Source: Brevundimonas sp. | Lineage (GTDB): Bacteria; Pseudomonadota; Alphaproteobacteria; Caulobacterales; Caulobacteraceae | NCBI GenBank assembly: GCA_024711185.1 | Contig: JANJTI010000168.1 | Coordinates: 1-9,026 of the forward strand | Direction of reading: 5' to 3' | DNA: 9,026 nucleotides | Shown: piece after piece, positions 1-8,237 of the stretch | How the letters are laid out: each line of letters opens with the position of its first letter | Numbering within the stretch: position 1 is the first letter of the stretch | Notes under the pieces: model-generated | The model's database searches: none | What the model saw: the letters and a program-made list of their open reading frames with translations, nothing else | Told to the model about the DNA's origin: nothing | Position numbers and translations under genes: made by a program

Positions 1-33
1 CCACGCGCGTGCGGCGGGTTGCGGCGTCCGGCA

Positions 34-1413
34 TCAGCTGGCGGGCGCGGCCGGGTCGCCGACGGACACGAAGGAACCCGCCGGTCCGGGGAAGACGACG
101 GGGCTCTCGTAGCCGTCCTCCGACACCGAGGAGACGCCGAAGAAGTAGTCGTCGATGACCACGCCGGGCAGGGTGATCTCCGTGGCGTCCCCGGCCCAGC
201 GGCTGTGGGTCCACTGGGCGGCGGTGGTCGGGCGCCACCAGACCCGGTAGCCCGCCGCGCCGGGAACCGACTGCCAGCGCAGGGTGGTGTCAGGCTTGAC
301 CGCGCCCTCGATCGACACCTCGAGCGGCGTCGCCGGGGCGCTGGGCCGCGCCGCCCAGGAGACGATGTTGAGTCGGGCCACCAGGGCGAGGTAGTCGAAG
401 TCGACCCCGTCGATGGTGTCGCCGTAGTGGACCCCGTCCTCGACCCGCAGGTCCTGGTGCTGGCGGTCGTAGTTCTCGGCGCCTTCGGAAATGCGCACCG
501 CCGGGAAGCCGGCGCGGAGCATTTCGACCTGGTCGCCGCCGCGGCCGTAGCGGTCCGTGCGGTAGATCATCTCGACGTCGAAATTGGTCAGATAACGGTC
601 CGCCATGACGTCGATGAAGCGCGCCAGGTTGCGCGAGGAGGAGTCGACTTCACCGCCATTGTAGCGACGGCGCTCCTCCTGGGCCTCGGTCTCGACGGTC
701 TTGGTGCCTTCCGAGAAGACGCGGACGCGGGTGGTGTCGCGCACCCCCGACTGGCCTTCGGAGTTGCCGACGATGTCGTTGTTCAGGTTGGCCTCGACGC
801 GCCAGCCCTGGGCCTGCGCGTAGTCGGCGAGGATCTTGCCGCCCAGCAGCCCCTGCTCTTCGCCCGACAGGGCGGCGAAGACGAGGGTGGCGTCGAAGCG
901 GTGCTTCGACAGGACGCGCGCCGCCTCCAGCACCGCCGCCACGCCCGAGGCGTCGTCGTTGGCCCCCGGCGCATCATCGGTGAAGTTCATCACGTCCGTG
1001 ACCCGGGAATCGAGGTGGCCCGAAATAATGATCACCCGGTTCGGGTCGCCGGTCCCGCGCTGGATGGCGACCACGTTGACCACCTCCGTCGGCGTCGGCA
1101 CGCGCCGGCCGGTGACGGTGTCCGAGGGGGTGACTACGGTCAGGCAGCCGCCGCAGTCGCGGGAGATGCTCCGAAACTCGCGCTCCACCCAGCGGCGGGC
1201 GGCGCCAATGCCGCGGGTCTCGGACCGGGTCTCCGACAGGGTGTGGCGGGTGCCGAAGTCCACCATCGTCTGGATGTCCGCTCGCATCCGATCGGCGCGG
1301 ACCTCCCCGGCGAGCCGGTGCAGAAGGGCGTGCTCGCCAACCGGCGACTGGGCGGCCACGACGGTTGCGCCGAAGAGCAGCAGTCCGGCGAGGGCGAGCG
1401 GCAGGGTGCGCAT
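34..1413 (-). CDS. Secreted M28-family zinc metallopeptidase with C-terminal Fn3-like domain
   Basis: Predicted exported aminopeptidase/carboxypeptidase-type enzyme of family M28, 459 aa. Residues 1-21 form a signal peptide (MRT, a hydrophobic stretch, then VVAA), so it should act in the periplasm or outside the cell. The catalytic domain shows the co-catalytic zinc site: H133 and D135 region (SGHLDSR), bridging D153 (GANDDASG), general base E185 and ligand E186 (SGEEQGLLG), and D213 (NNDIVGN). The last His ligand is either H319 (DRQHQD) or H329 (GVHYGDT); I cannot decide by eye. C87 and C90 form a CxxC that could be oxidised outside the cytoplasm. Residues about 361-451 look like a fibronectin type III domain (LRWQSVPGAAGYRVWW). 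An in-frame ATG at 1470 would add 19 residues before the signal peptide. I chose 1413 because an AAGGA-type ribosome site precedes it and the signal peptide then begins the protein. Substrate is unknown. Family assignment is firm. Confidence 0.9.
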   Translation of the reverse strand: MRTLPLALAGLLLFGATVVAAQSPVGEHALLHRLAGEVRADRMRADIQTMVDFGTRHTLSETRSETRGIGAARRWVEREFRSISRDCGGCLTVVTPSDTVTGRRVPTPTEVVNVVAIQRGTGDPNRVIIISGHLDSRVTDVMNFTDDAPGANDDASGVAAVLEAARVLSKHRFDATLVFAALSGEEQGLLGGKILADYAQAQGWRVEANLNNDIVGNSEGQSGVRDTTRVRVFSEGTKTVETEAQEERRRYNGGEVDSSSRNLARFIDVMADRYLTNFDVEMIYRTDRYGRGGDQVEMLRAGFPAVRISEGAENYDRQHQDLRVEDGVHYGDTIDGVDFDYLALVARLNIVSWAARPSAPATPLEVSIEGAVKPDTTLRWQSVPGAAGYRVWWRPTTAAQWTHSRWAGDATEITLPGVVIDDYFFGVSSVSEDGYESPVVFPGPAGSFVSVGDPAAPAS

Positions 1414-1421
1414 CCGATGGG

Positions 1422-1428
1422 TCCTTCC
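1422..1428 (-). promoter_or_regulatory. Ribosome binding site of the M28 peptidase
   Basis: Read on the minus strand this is GGAAGGA, about 8 bases before the ATG at 1413. It supports the start that places the signal peptide at the N-terminus over the longer in-frame start at 1470. Confidence 0.6.
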
Positions 1429-1520
1429 GTGGCGGGGGGCGACCTTGCCGGGCGCCTCCGCGAGGGTCAACGGGCCGACCGCTTGCGTGCGCCCGCGGAG
1501 CGGTCAAAAGTGCAGGCTCC

Positions 1521-1525
1521 GGAGG
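1521..1525 (+). promoter_or_regulatory. Ribosome binding site of the 152-aa unknown gene
   Basis: GGAGG four bases before the ATG at 1530. It is the main reason for choosing this start in a long open frame. Confidence 0.7.
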
Positions 1526-1529
1526 TCGC

Positions 1530-1988
1530 ATGCTCGCTCATATCCTCGCCAGCCTGATCACCGCCGCGCCCCAGTCGACCGAGAGTTTCGCGCGAAGTGT
1601 TCTGGAGGACGTCTGTCTGCCCTATGTCGCGGGCGAGGCCGACGCCGGCGCGATGGACTTTCTGGGCTTCACGCCGACGGGGGAGGACGAGACCGGCCGT
1701 CAGTTCGCCACCGGCGACGAGGCCTGGCTGCTTCGTCTGGCCGAGAGCGGCCGGGCGGAGGATGGCGATCTCGGAAGGCTGTGCGTCCTGCAGGCGCGAA
1801 ACGGCGGGCTGCAGGCGGTCCGCGCCGGCGTCGCCCAGCCGCTCGAGCAGGCCGGTTTCGTCCGCGACCCGGAGATGCCGGCCGACCGGCCGATCTGGAC
1901 CCGGGCCGGCGTCACGGTGGCGCTGCGCCAGAATTCGGGTCGGGCGACCCTGATGCGGGTCAGCTGGAGCGCGATGGACGCAGACTGA
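1530..1988 (+). CDS. Small protein of unknown function, possibly exported
   Basis: 152 aa; I do not recognise the family. The ATG at 1530 follows a GGAGG at 1521-1525, which favours it over an in-frame start at 1365 that would run back through the divergent peptidase gene. The first 14 residues (MLAHILASLITAAP) are mildly hydrophobic and could be a short signal peptide, though a charged N-region is missing, so export is uncertain. C29 and C85 are the only cysteines and could form a disulfide if the protein is exported. The body is acidic, with a repeated helix-like pattern (ARSVLEDVCLPYVAG; EAWLLRLAESG) and a likely beta-rich end (GVTVALRQ; ATLMRVSWSAMD). It is divergent from the M28 gene and ends 6 bp from the end of purM on the opposite strand. 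Codon use matches its neighbours, and the coding call is well supported by start, length and frame. Confidence 0.75.
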   Translation: MLAHILASLITAAPQSTESFARSVLEDVCLPYVAGEADAGAMDFLGFTPTGEDETGRQFATGDEAWLLRLAESGRAEDGDLGRLCVLQARNGGLQAVRAGVAQPLEQAGFVRDPEMPADRPIWTRAGVTVALRQNSGRATLMRVSWSAMDAD

Positions 1989-1994
1989 TCCCGA

Positions 1995-3032
1995 TCAGGC
2001 GGCTTCCAGCTGGCCGCAGACGAAGGCGACCTCGCCCGCGTTGAGCAGGGCGGCCAGCACCGGCTCGGCGTTCTCCGGGCTGACGATCAGGATGAAGCCG
2101 ACGCCGCAGTTGAAGGTGCGGCGCAGCTCGTGGTCCGAGATCCCGCCGGCCTCGCCCAGCCACTGGAATACGTGGGGCAGGGGCCAGGCGTCCCAGTCGA
2201 AGCTGGCCTTCAGACCCTCCGCGATGCAGCGGGGCGGGTTCTCGATCAGGCCCCCGCCGGTGATGTGAGCCGCGCCCTTGACCAGTCCGGCCTTCATCAG
2301 CGGCAGCACCGGCTTCACATAGATGCGGGTCGGCTCCATCAGCGCCTGGGCGAGGGTCCGGTCCCGGGCGAAGGGCGCGTCGGCGCTCCAGCCGAGGCCG
2401 GATTTCTCGACCACCTTGCGGATCAGCGAATAGCCGTTGGAGTGCGGCCCCGAGGAGCCAAGGCCAATGACCAGGTCGCCGGCCTGCTGGCGGTCGAGGT
2501 ACGGCAGGGCGTGGCCCCGCTCGACGGCGCCGAGGGAGAAGCCGGCGAGGTCGTAGTCGCCGCCGGCGTACATGCCGGGCATCTCGGCCGTCTCGCCGCC
2601 GACAAGGGCGCAGCCGGCCTGACGGCAGCCCTCGGCGATGCCGGCGACCACCCGCTTCGCCGCGTCCACATCCAGCTTGCCTGTGGCGTAGTAGTCGAGG
2701 AAAAGCAGCGGCTCGGCGCCCTGGGCCAGCAGGTCGTTGACGCACATGGCCACGAGGTCGACGCCGACACCGTCATGCCGGCCCGTCTCGATGGCGATCT
2801 TCAGCTTGGTGCCGACGCCGTCGGTGGTGGCGACGATCAGCGGGTCCTCGAAGCCGGCCGCCTTGAGGTCGAACAGGGCCCCGAATCCGCCCAGCGCGGC
2901 CTCCGCGCCCGGCCGCCGGGTCGACTTCGCGAGCGGCTTGATGGCGTCGACCAGCATCTCGCCGGCGTCGATGTCCACGCCGGCGTCGGCGTAGGTCAGG
3001 CCGTTGCGCAGGCTGTCGGGGGTGTCGCTCAT
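1995..3032 (-). CDS. purM: Phosphoribosylformylglycinamidine cyclo-ligase (AIR synthetase)
   Basis: Catalyses ATP-dependent ring closure of FGAM to aminoimidazole ribonucleotide, the fifth step of de novo purine synthesis, in the cytosol. 345 aa, normal for the family. Signature segments in order: [11 protein letters not shown] (14-24), the glycine-rich GGFGALFDL (48-56), DGVGTK (71-76), [14 protein letters not shown] (96-109), [10 protein letters not shown] (112-121), [11 protein letters not shown] (145-155), [13 protein letters not shown] (193-205), HITGGGL (256-262) and FNCGVG (307-312). All expected motifs are intact, so the enzyme should be active. The ATG at 3032 has no strong Shine-Dalgarno upstream, but the N-terminus matches the family. 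purN, which often follows purM in proteobacteria, is not next: the downstream gene is a convergent unrelated one. It is divergent from rnd, with 81 bp between the two starts. Confidence 0.97.
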   Translation of the reverse strand: MSDTPDSLRNGLTYADAGVDIDAGEMLVDAIKPLAKSTRRPGAEAALGGFGALFDLKAAGFEDPLIVATTDGVGTKLKIAIETGRHDGVGVDLVAMCVNDLLAQGAEPLLFLDYYATGKLDVDAAKRVVAGIAEGCRQAGCALVGGETAEMPGMYAGGDYDLAGFSLGAVERGHALPYLDRQQAGDLVIGLGSSGPHSNGYSLIRKVVEKSGLGWSADAPFARDRTLAQALMEPTRIYVKPVLPLMKAGLVKGAAHITGGGLIENPPRCIAEGLKASFDWDAWPLPHVFQWLGEAGGISDHELRRTFNCGVGFILIVSPENAEPVLAALLNAGEVAFVCGQLEAA

Positions 3033-3076
3033 CGGTCACGGGCCTGATTCTGGAGGCGGAAATGCGTCGGCGGCTC

Positions 3077-3107
3077 TTGCCACACCGCCGTCGCGCGGGG
3101 CTATAGC
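3077..3107 (+). promoter_or_regulatory. Predicted promoter of rnd, probably giving a leaderless mRNA
   Basis: A TTGCCA at 3077-3082 serves as -35 and GCTATAGC at 3100-3107 as -10, close to the Caulobacter housekeeping -10 consensus GCTANAWC (seven of eight positions). Spacing is slightly long. Only six bases separate the -10 box from the rnd ATG at 3114, so transcription would begin at or next to the A of the ATG. No Shine-Dalgarno is present. The -10 octamer is a perfect palindrome, so it could also act on the purM strand, though I see no good -35 for that. Confidence 0.5.
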
Positions 3108-3113
3108 ACCCGA

Positions 3114-4262
3114 ATGACGCCGATCACCACCACCGGGGCGCTGCGCGAGTTCTGCGCCCGCCTGGCCACAGCGCCTTTCATCACCGTCGACACCGAGTTC
3201 ATGCGGGAGACGACCTACTGGCCGAAGCTGTGCCTGATCCAGGCGGCGTCGGAAACCGACGCGGCCAACATCGATCCGCTGGCGGAGGGGCTGGATCTTG
3301 AGCCGTTTCTCGCGCTGCTGCGCGACGAATCGGTTCTCAAGGTCTTCCACGCCGCGCGCCAGGACGTGGAGATCTTCGCCAAGCTCGGGGCCATGCCGAA
3401 GCCGATGTTCGACACCCAGGTGGCGGCCATGGCGGCCGGCTTCGGCGACCAGGTGTCCTACGAATCGCTGGTCCGGCAGATGCTGCGCCAGGAGGTCGAC
3501 AAGGGCAGCCGGTTCACGGACTGGGCGCGCCGGCCGCTGAGCGATGCGCAGCTGACCTACGCCATGGGCGACGTGACGCATCTCGCGGCCCTGTATCCGA
3601 AGCTGCGCGACCGGCTGAAGAAGGATGGGCGGCTGGACTGGGTCATGGCGGAAATGGAGGATCTGACCGATCCGGCGCTCTATGACACCGACCCCGAGAA
3701 GGCGTGGAAGCGGCTGAAGCCGAAGAAATATTCTGCGAAATACCTCGCGGCCTTCAAGGCCGTGGCGGTGTGGCGCGAGCGGGCTGCGCAGGAGCGCGAC
3801 CAGCCGCGCGGCCGGATCCTCAAGGACGACGCCATCGACGAGATCGCCGCCCAGGCGCCGACCGACCCCGAGGCGTTCAACCGGCTGCGCTCGGTGCCCA
3901 AGGGCTTCGGCGCCTCGCGGCTGGGGCTGGAGCTGACCGAGGAGCTGAAGCGGGTGCTCGCCGACCCGGAGGCGCACGCGCCGAAGCTGGAGCGGCCGTC
4001 GCACAACCAGCCGGCGCCGCCCTCGGTCGTCGAGCTGCTCAAGGTCCTGCTGAAGACCAAGAGCGATAACGCCGGGGTGGCGACCAAGCTGATCGCCAAC
4101 GTCGCCGACCTCGAGAAGATCGCGCTCAGCGACACCGCCGACGTCGACGCGCTGAAGGGCTGGCGGCGCCAGTTGTTCGGCGAGGATGCGCTGAAGCTGA
4201 AGCGCGGCGAGATCGCCCTGGTGCTGAACGGTCCGCGCGTCGAGGTGGTGGAGATCGAGTAG
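3114..4262 (+). CDS. rnd: Ribonuclease D
   Basis: 3'-to-5' exoribonuclease that trims tRNA and other stable RNA precursors in the cytosol. 382 aa, the usual size. The N-terminal DEDDy exonuclease domain (about 1-170) shows D26 and E28 (TVDTEFM), D84 (HAARQD) and the Y149-x3-D153 pair (YAMGDVTHL), so all metal ligands and the catalytic tyrosine are present. WPKLCLIQ (36-43) is a typical RNase D segment. An HRDC domain follows at about 210-290 (AVAVWRERAAQERDQPRGRILKDD region split around 217-239), with further C-terminal helices. The ATG at 3114 sits six bases after a -10-like box and has no ribosome site, consistent with leaderless translation. It ends three bases before the end of the opposite-strand HD gene, so there is no room for a dedicated terminator. 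Confidence 0.96.
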   Translation: MTPITTTGALREFCARLATAPFITVDTEFMRETTYWPKLCLIQAASETDAANIDPLAEGLDLEPFLALLRDESVLKVFHAARQDVEIFAKLGAMPKPMFDTQVAAMAAGFGDQVSYESLVRQMLRQEVDKGSRFTDWARRPLSDAQLTYAMGDVTHLAALYPKLRDRLKKDGRLDWVMAEMEDLTDPALYDTDPEKAWKRLKPKKYSAKYLAAFKAVAVWRERAAQERDQPRGRILKDDAIDEIAAQAPTDPEAFNRLRSVPKGFGASRLGLELTEELKRVLADPEAHAPKLERPSHNQPAPPSVVELLKVLLKTKSDNAGVATKLIANVADLEKIALSDTADVDALKGWRRQLFGEDALKLKRGEIALVLNGPRVEVVEIE

Positions 4263-4269
4263 GTCTCAG
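4258..4269. repeat. 12-bp sequence at the rnd/HD convergent junction, copy 1
   Basis: AGTAGGTCTCAG holds the rnd TAG stop, a 3-bp gap and the reverse-strand TGA of the HD gene. An identical 12-mer is found at 6077-6088. Confidence 0.5.
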
Positions 4270-4841
4270 CCCGCCAGCGCCGTAATCTCCCGGCGGATAT
4301 TCGCGCGCGCCGGCGCGTCGAGCCGTGCGGCGAAGTCCGGATCGGGAAACAGTCGCGGGCTGTCGAGGAAGCGCTGCATGACGGCGGCTCGTCCGGCTCG
4401 CCAGGCCGGTTCCGGGACGTGGGCGTATTCCTCGCGGATGGCGCGGGCGTAGGCGTCGTACCGTTCCGGCTCGGCGCCGAGAATCGACAGGTCGATGGAC
4501 ACCAGCCGGGCGCCGATCGCGTCATCTTCGGCCACGCTGTGTCCGGCCGTCAGGCGGATCAGCCGGTCGACCTCTGCGATGAAGGCTGGCGCGGCCCTTT
4601 CCGCGGACAGGCGCTCGATCGCCAGTCGGGCGCTCTCCGCTTCGTTGTCGTTGCGAGTCGGGTCGTAGATCGCGTCATGGAACCAGATGGCGGCGTCCAT
4701 GAGGTCGCGCTGCTCATCGGTGAAGTCGGTCGAGGCCCTGACCTGCGCCAGGCAGTCCTCGATATGCGCCATCGTGTGATAGCGCCGGTGCGGCTCGCGG
4801 TAGCGCGAGATCAGCTCGTCGCGAACCGCACCGGAGATCAT
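4266..4841 (-). CDS. HD-superfamily predicted metal-dependent phosphohydrolase (COG4339 type)
   Basis: 191 aa, cytosolic. The sequence shows an HD-type metal site: YHTMAH near the N-terminus (H22, H26), WFHD (H55, D56), TAGH (H101) and SIDLSILG (D117). The segments REPHRRYHTMAH, AIWFHDAIYD and NDNEAESA are hallmarks of the conserved but uncharacterised COG4339 group, whose members are sometimes misnamed as receptor subunits in databases. Metal-dependent hydrolysis of a phosphate ester or nucleotide is expected from the superfamily; the substrate is unknown. The start at 4841 lies four bases after the stop of the cyclophilin gene and has no clear Shine-Dalgarno, which suggests translational coupling in a two-gene operon. 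The 3' end faces rnd three bases away. Confidence 0.88.
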   Translation of the reverse strand: MISGAVRDELISRYREPHRRYHTMAHIEDCLAQVRASTDFTDEQRDLMDAAIWFHDAIYDPTRNDNEAESARLAIERLSAERAAPAFIAEVDRLIRLTAGHSVAEDDAIGARLVSIDLSILGAEPERYDAYARAIREEYAHVPEPAWRAGRAAVMQRFLDSPRLFPDPDFAARLDAPARANIRREITALAG

Positions 4842-4845
4842 GGCG

Positions 4846-5307
4846 TCAGGCTACCGTCGCCTTGACGATCTTGCCGGGATTTCGGGGCGGCTCGCCCTTG
4901 GGCAGGGCGTCGACATGCTCCATGCCTTCGATGACCTGACCCCAGACGGTGTACTGGCGGTCCAGGAAGGTGGCGTCGTCGAAGCAGATGAAGAACTGGC
5001 TGTTGGCGCTGTTCGGATCCGAGGTGCGGGCCATGGAGCAGACGCCGCGCACGTGCGGCTCGGCCGAGAACTCCTGCTTCAGGTTCGGCTTCGACGAGCC
5101 GGACGTGCCCGTGCCGGTCGGGTCGCCGCCCTGGGCCATGAAGCCCGGGATGACGCGGTGGAAGACCACGCCGTCGTAGAAGCCTTCCGAGGCCAGGTCG
5201 GTGATCTGCCTCACGTGGTTGGGAGCCAGGTCGGAGCGCAGCTTGATGACAACGTCGCGCGGCTCGCCGTCGCCGGTGTCGAGGGTGAAGGTCAGGGTCT
5301 CGGCCAT
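4846..5307 (-). CDS. Cyclophilin-type peptidyl-prolyl cis-trans isomerase, cytosolic
   Basis: 153 aa single-domain cyclophilin that isomerises Xaa-Pro bonds during protein folding. There is no signal peptide, so it should stay in the cytosol. Active-site segment FHRVIPGFMAQGGDPTGTGT (49-68) carries the catalytic arginine R51 plus F56, M57 and Q59; NSQFFICF (102-109) supplies Q104 and F106. The position equivalent to human CypA W121 is F114, as in many bacterial cyclophilins with weak cyclosporin binding, and H126 is replaced by Y119. The open frame extends upstream on this strand to 5865, but that part is antisense to rlmE. The start at 5307 is fixed by an AAAGGAG ribosome site five bases upstream and by the family N-terminus. 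It is first gene of a likely operon with the HD gene and divergent from rlmE, 63 bp apart. Confidence 0.96.
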   Translation of the reverse strand: MAETLTFTLDTGDGEPRDVVIKLRSDLAPNHVRQITDLASEGFYDGVVFHRVIPGFMAQGGDPTGTGTSGSSKPNLKQEFSAEPHVRGVCSMARTSDPNSANSQFFICFDDATFLDRQYTVWGQVIEGMEHVDALPKGEPPRNPGKIVKATVA

Positions 5308-5312
5308 AACGG

Positions 5313-5319
5313 CTCCTTT
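5313..5319 (-). promoter_or_regulatory. Ribosome binding site of the cyclophilin gene
   Basis: Minus-strand AAAGGAG, five bases before the ATG at 5307. It is the strongest ribosome site in the window and rules out the much longer upstream extension of this open frame. Confidence 0.8.
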
Positions 5320-5331
5320 CGTTTCGCCGGG

Positions 5332-5364
5332 GTCATAGCCCGCAAACCCGGTCGCGGCTATGTG
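5332..5364. promoter_or_regulatory. Divergent promoter region between the cyclophilin gene and rlmE
   Basis: A 7-bp inverted repeat, CATAGCC at 5334-5340 and GGCTATG at 5356-5362, places a -10-like box on each strand. Plus strand: GCTATGTG (5357-5364), six bases before the rlmE ATG. Minus strand: GCTATGAC (5332-5339), 24 bases before the cyclophilin ATG, leaving room for its ribosome site. Neither has a good -35 by eye, so this is a moderate-to-weak prediction; the symmetry might instead be an operator or chance. Confidence 0.35.
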
Positions 5365-5370
5365 GGATGC

Positions 5371-6081
5371 ATGAGCGAGGACGATAAGCCGGTCGAACGC
5401 CGCCGCATGGTCCGTCCGCCCTCGGGCGGAACGGCGGCCGGCCGCGGCATGGGCCAGAAGATTCGCACGGCCGACAAGAAGTCGATGTCGAGTCAGCAGT
5501 GGATCAAGCGCCAGCTGGCCGACGAGTGGTCGGAGCGGGCCCGCGCCGAGGGCTGGCGCAGCCGGGCGGCCTTCAAGCTGATGGAGATCGACGACCGGCT
5601 GCGCCTGATCCGGCGCGGATCGCGGGTCGTCGATCTGGGCGCCGCGCCGGGCGGCTGGGTGCAGGTGGCGCTGGACCGCGGGGCGGCGGCGGTGGTCGGG
5701 GTCGACCTGCTGATGATCGAGCCGATCCCGGGGGCGACGCTGATCCAGGCCGACTTCACCGATCCCGGCGTGGACCGGCAACTGCTGGAGGCGCTGGGCG
5801 GGCCGCCCGATCTGGTCCTGTCGGACATGGCCCACAACACCGTCGGCCACCGCCAGACCGATCACCTGAAGATCATCGGCCTGATCGAGATCGCCGCCGA
5901 TTTCGCCATCCGCAACCTGAAGCCCGGCGGGGCCTTCGTGACCAAGAGCTTCCAGGGCAGCGACGCCGGGGAGGTGCTGGCCCGGCTGCGGGCCGAGTTC
6001 GAGGACGTGCGCCCGATCAAGCCGAAGGCGAGCCGCAAGGGCTCGTCCGAGGTCTATCTGGTGGCGACGGGGAAGAAGTAG
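5371..6081 (+). CDS. rlmE: 23S rRNA (uridine-2552 2'-O)-methyltransferase
   Basis: FtsJ/RrmJ-family enzyme that methylates the ribose of U2552 in the 23S rRNA A-loop using S-adenosylmethionine, a late step in large-subunit assembly. 236 aa. The K-D-K-E catalytic tetrad is complete: K69 (AAFKLMEID), D152 (LSDMAHN), K192 (VTKSFQG) and E227 (SSEVYLV). The SAM-binding loop is VVDLGAAPGGWVQ (87-99). An N-terminal tail of about 40 residues is rich in Arg, Lys and Gly and probably contacts rRNA. I placed the start at ATG 5371; upstream extension of the frame would overlap the cyclophilin gene. A -10-like GCTATGTG ends six bases before this ATG, so the mRNA may be leaderless, though GGGA at 5364-5367 could act as a weak ribosome site. 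The gene ends three bases from the convergent DUF2061 gene. Confidence 0.96.
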   Translation: MSEDDKPVERRRMVRPPSGGTAAGRGMGQKIRTADKKSMSSQQWIKRQLADEWSERARAEGWRSRAAFKLMEIDDRLRLIRRGSRVVDLGAAPGGWVQVALDRGAAAVVGVDLLMIEPIPGATLIQADFTDPGVDRQLLEALGGPPDLVLSDMAHNTVGHRQTDHLKIIGLIEIAADFAIRNLKPGGAFVTKSFQGSDAGEVLARLRAEFEDVRPIKPKASRKGSSEVYLVATGKK

Positions 6082-6084
6082 GTC

Positions 6085-6088
<4 letters not shown>
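6077..6088. repeat. 12-bp sequence at the rlmE/DUF2061 convergent junction, copy 2
   Basis: AGTAGGTCTCAG again spans a TAG stop, a 3-bp gap and a reverse-strand TGA. It matches the sequence at 4258-4269 exactly, in the same orientation. Confidence 0.5.
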
Positions 6089-8221
<2,133 letters not shown>

Positions 8222-8237
8222 GAAGGGCAGGGAAGCT

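Noticed and set aside
1..33. Sequence left of the M28 stop
   Set aside because: Too short to assign; I see no terminator or gene fragment I can support.
1414..1529. Promoters in the gap between the M28 gene and the 152-aa gene
   Set aside because: TTGCGT at 1483 (plus) and TTGACC at 1465-1470 (minus) look like -35 boxes, but I could not find a convincing -10 at proper spacing for either.
19..1557. 512-codon open frame on the plus strand
   Set aside because: It is antisense to the M28 peptidase, whose motifs are unmistakable. High GC makes long antisense frames common; the translation is low-complexity and matches no family I know.
2130..3047. 305-codon open frame on the plus strand
   Set aside because: It is antisense to purM, which has every family motif.
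3036..4004. 322-codon open frame on the minus strand
   Set aside because: It is antisense to rnd, is Arg/Leu-rich and has no recognisable domain.
4840..5370. N-terminal extension of the rlmE frame
   Set aside because: The extra 177 codons lie antisense to the cyclophilin gene, and rlmE family length fits the ATG at 5371.
5240..5370. Possible riboswitch or attenuator before rlmE or the cyclophilin gene
   Set aside because: The gap is only 63 bp and no conserved riboswitch core or terminator stem with a U-run is visible.
5308..5865. N-terminal extension of the cyclophilin frame
   Set aside because: It is antisense to rlmE, and the AAAGGAG site plus family length place the start at 5307.
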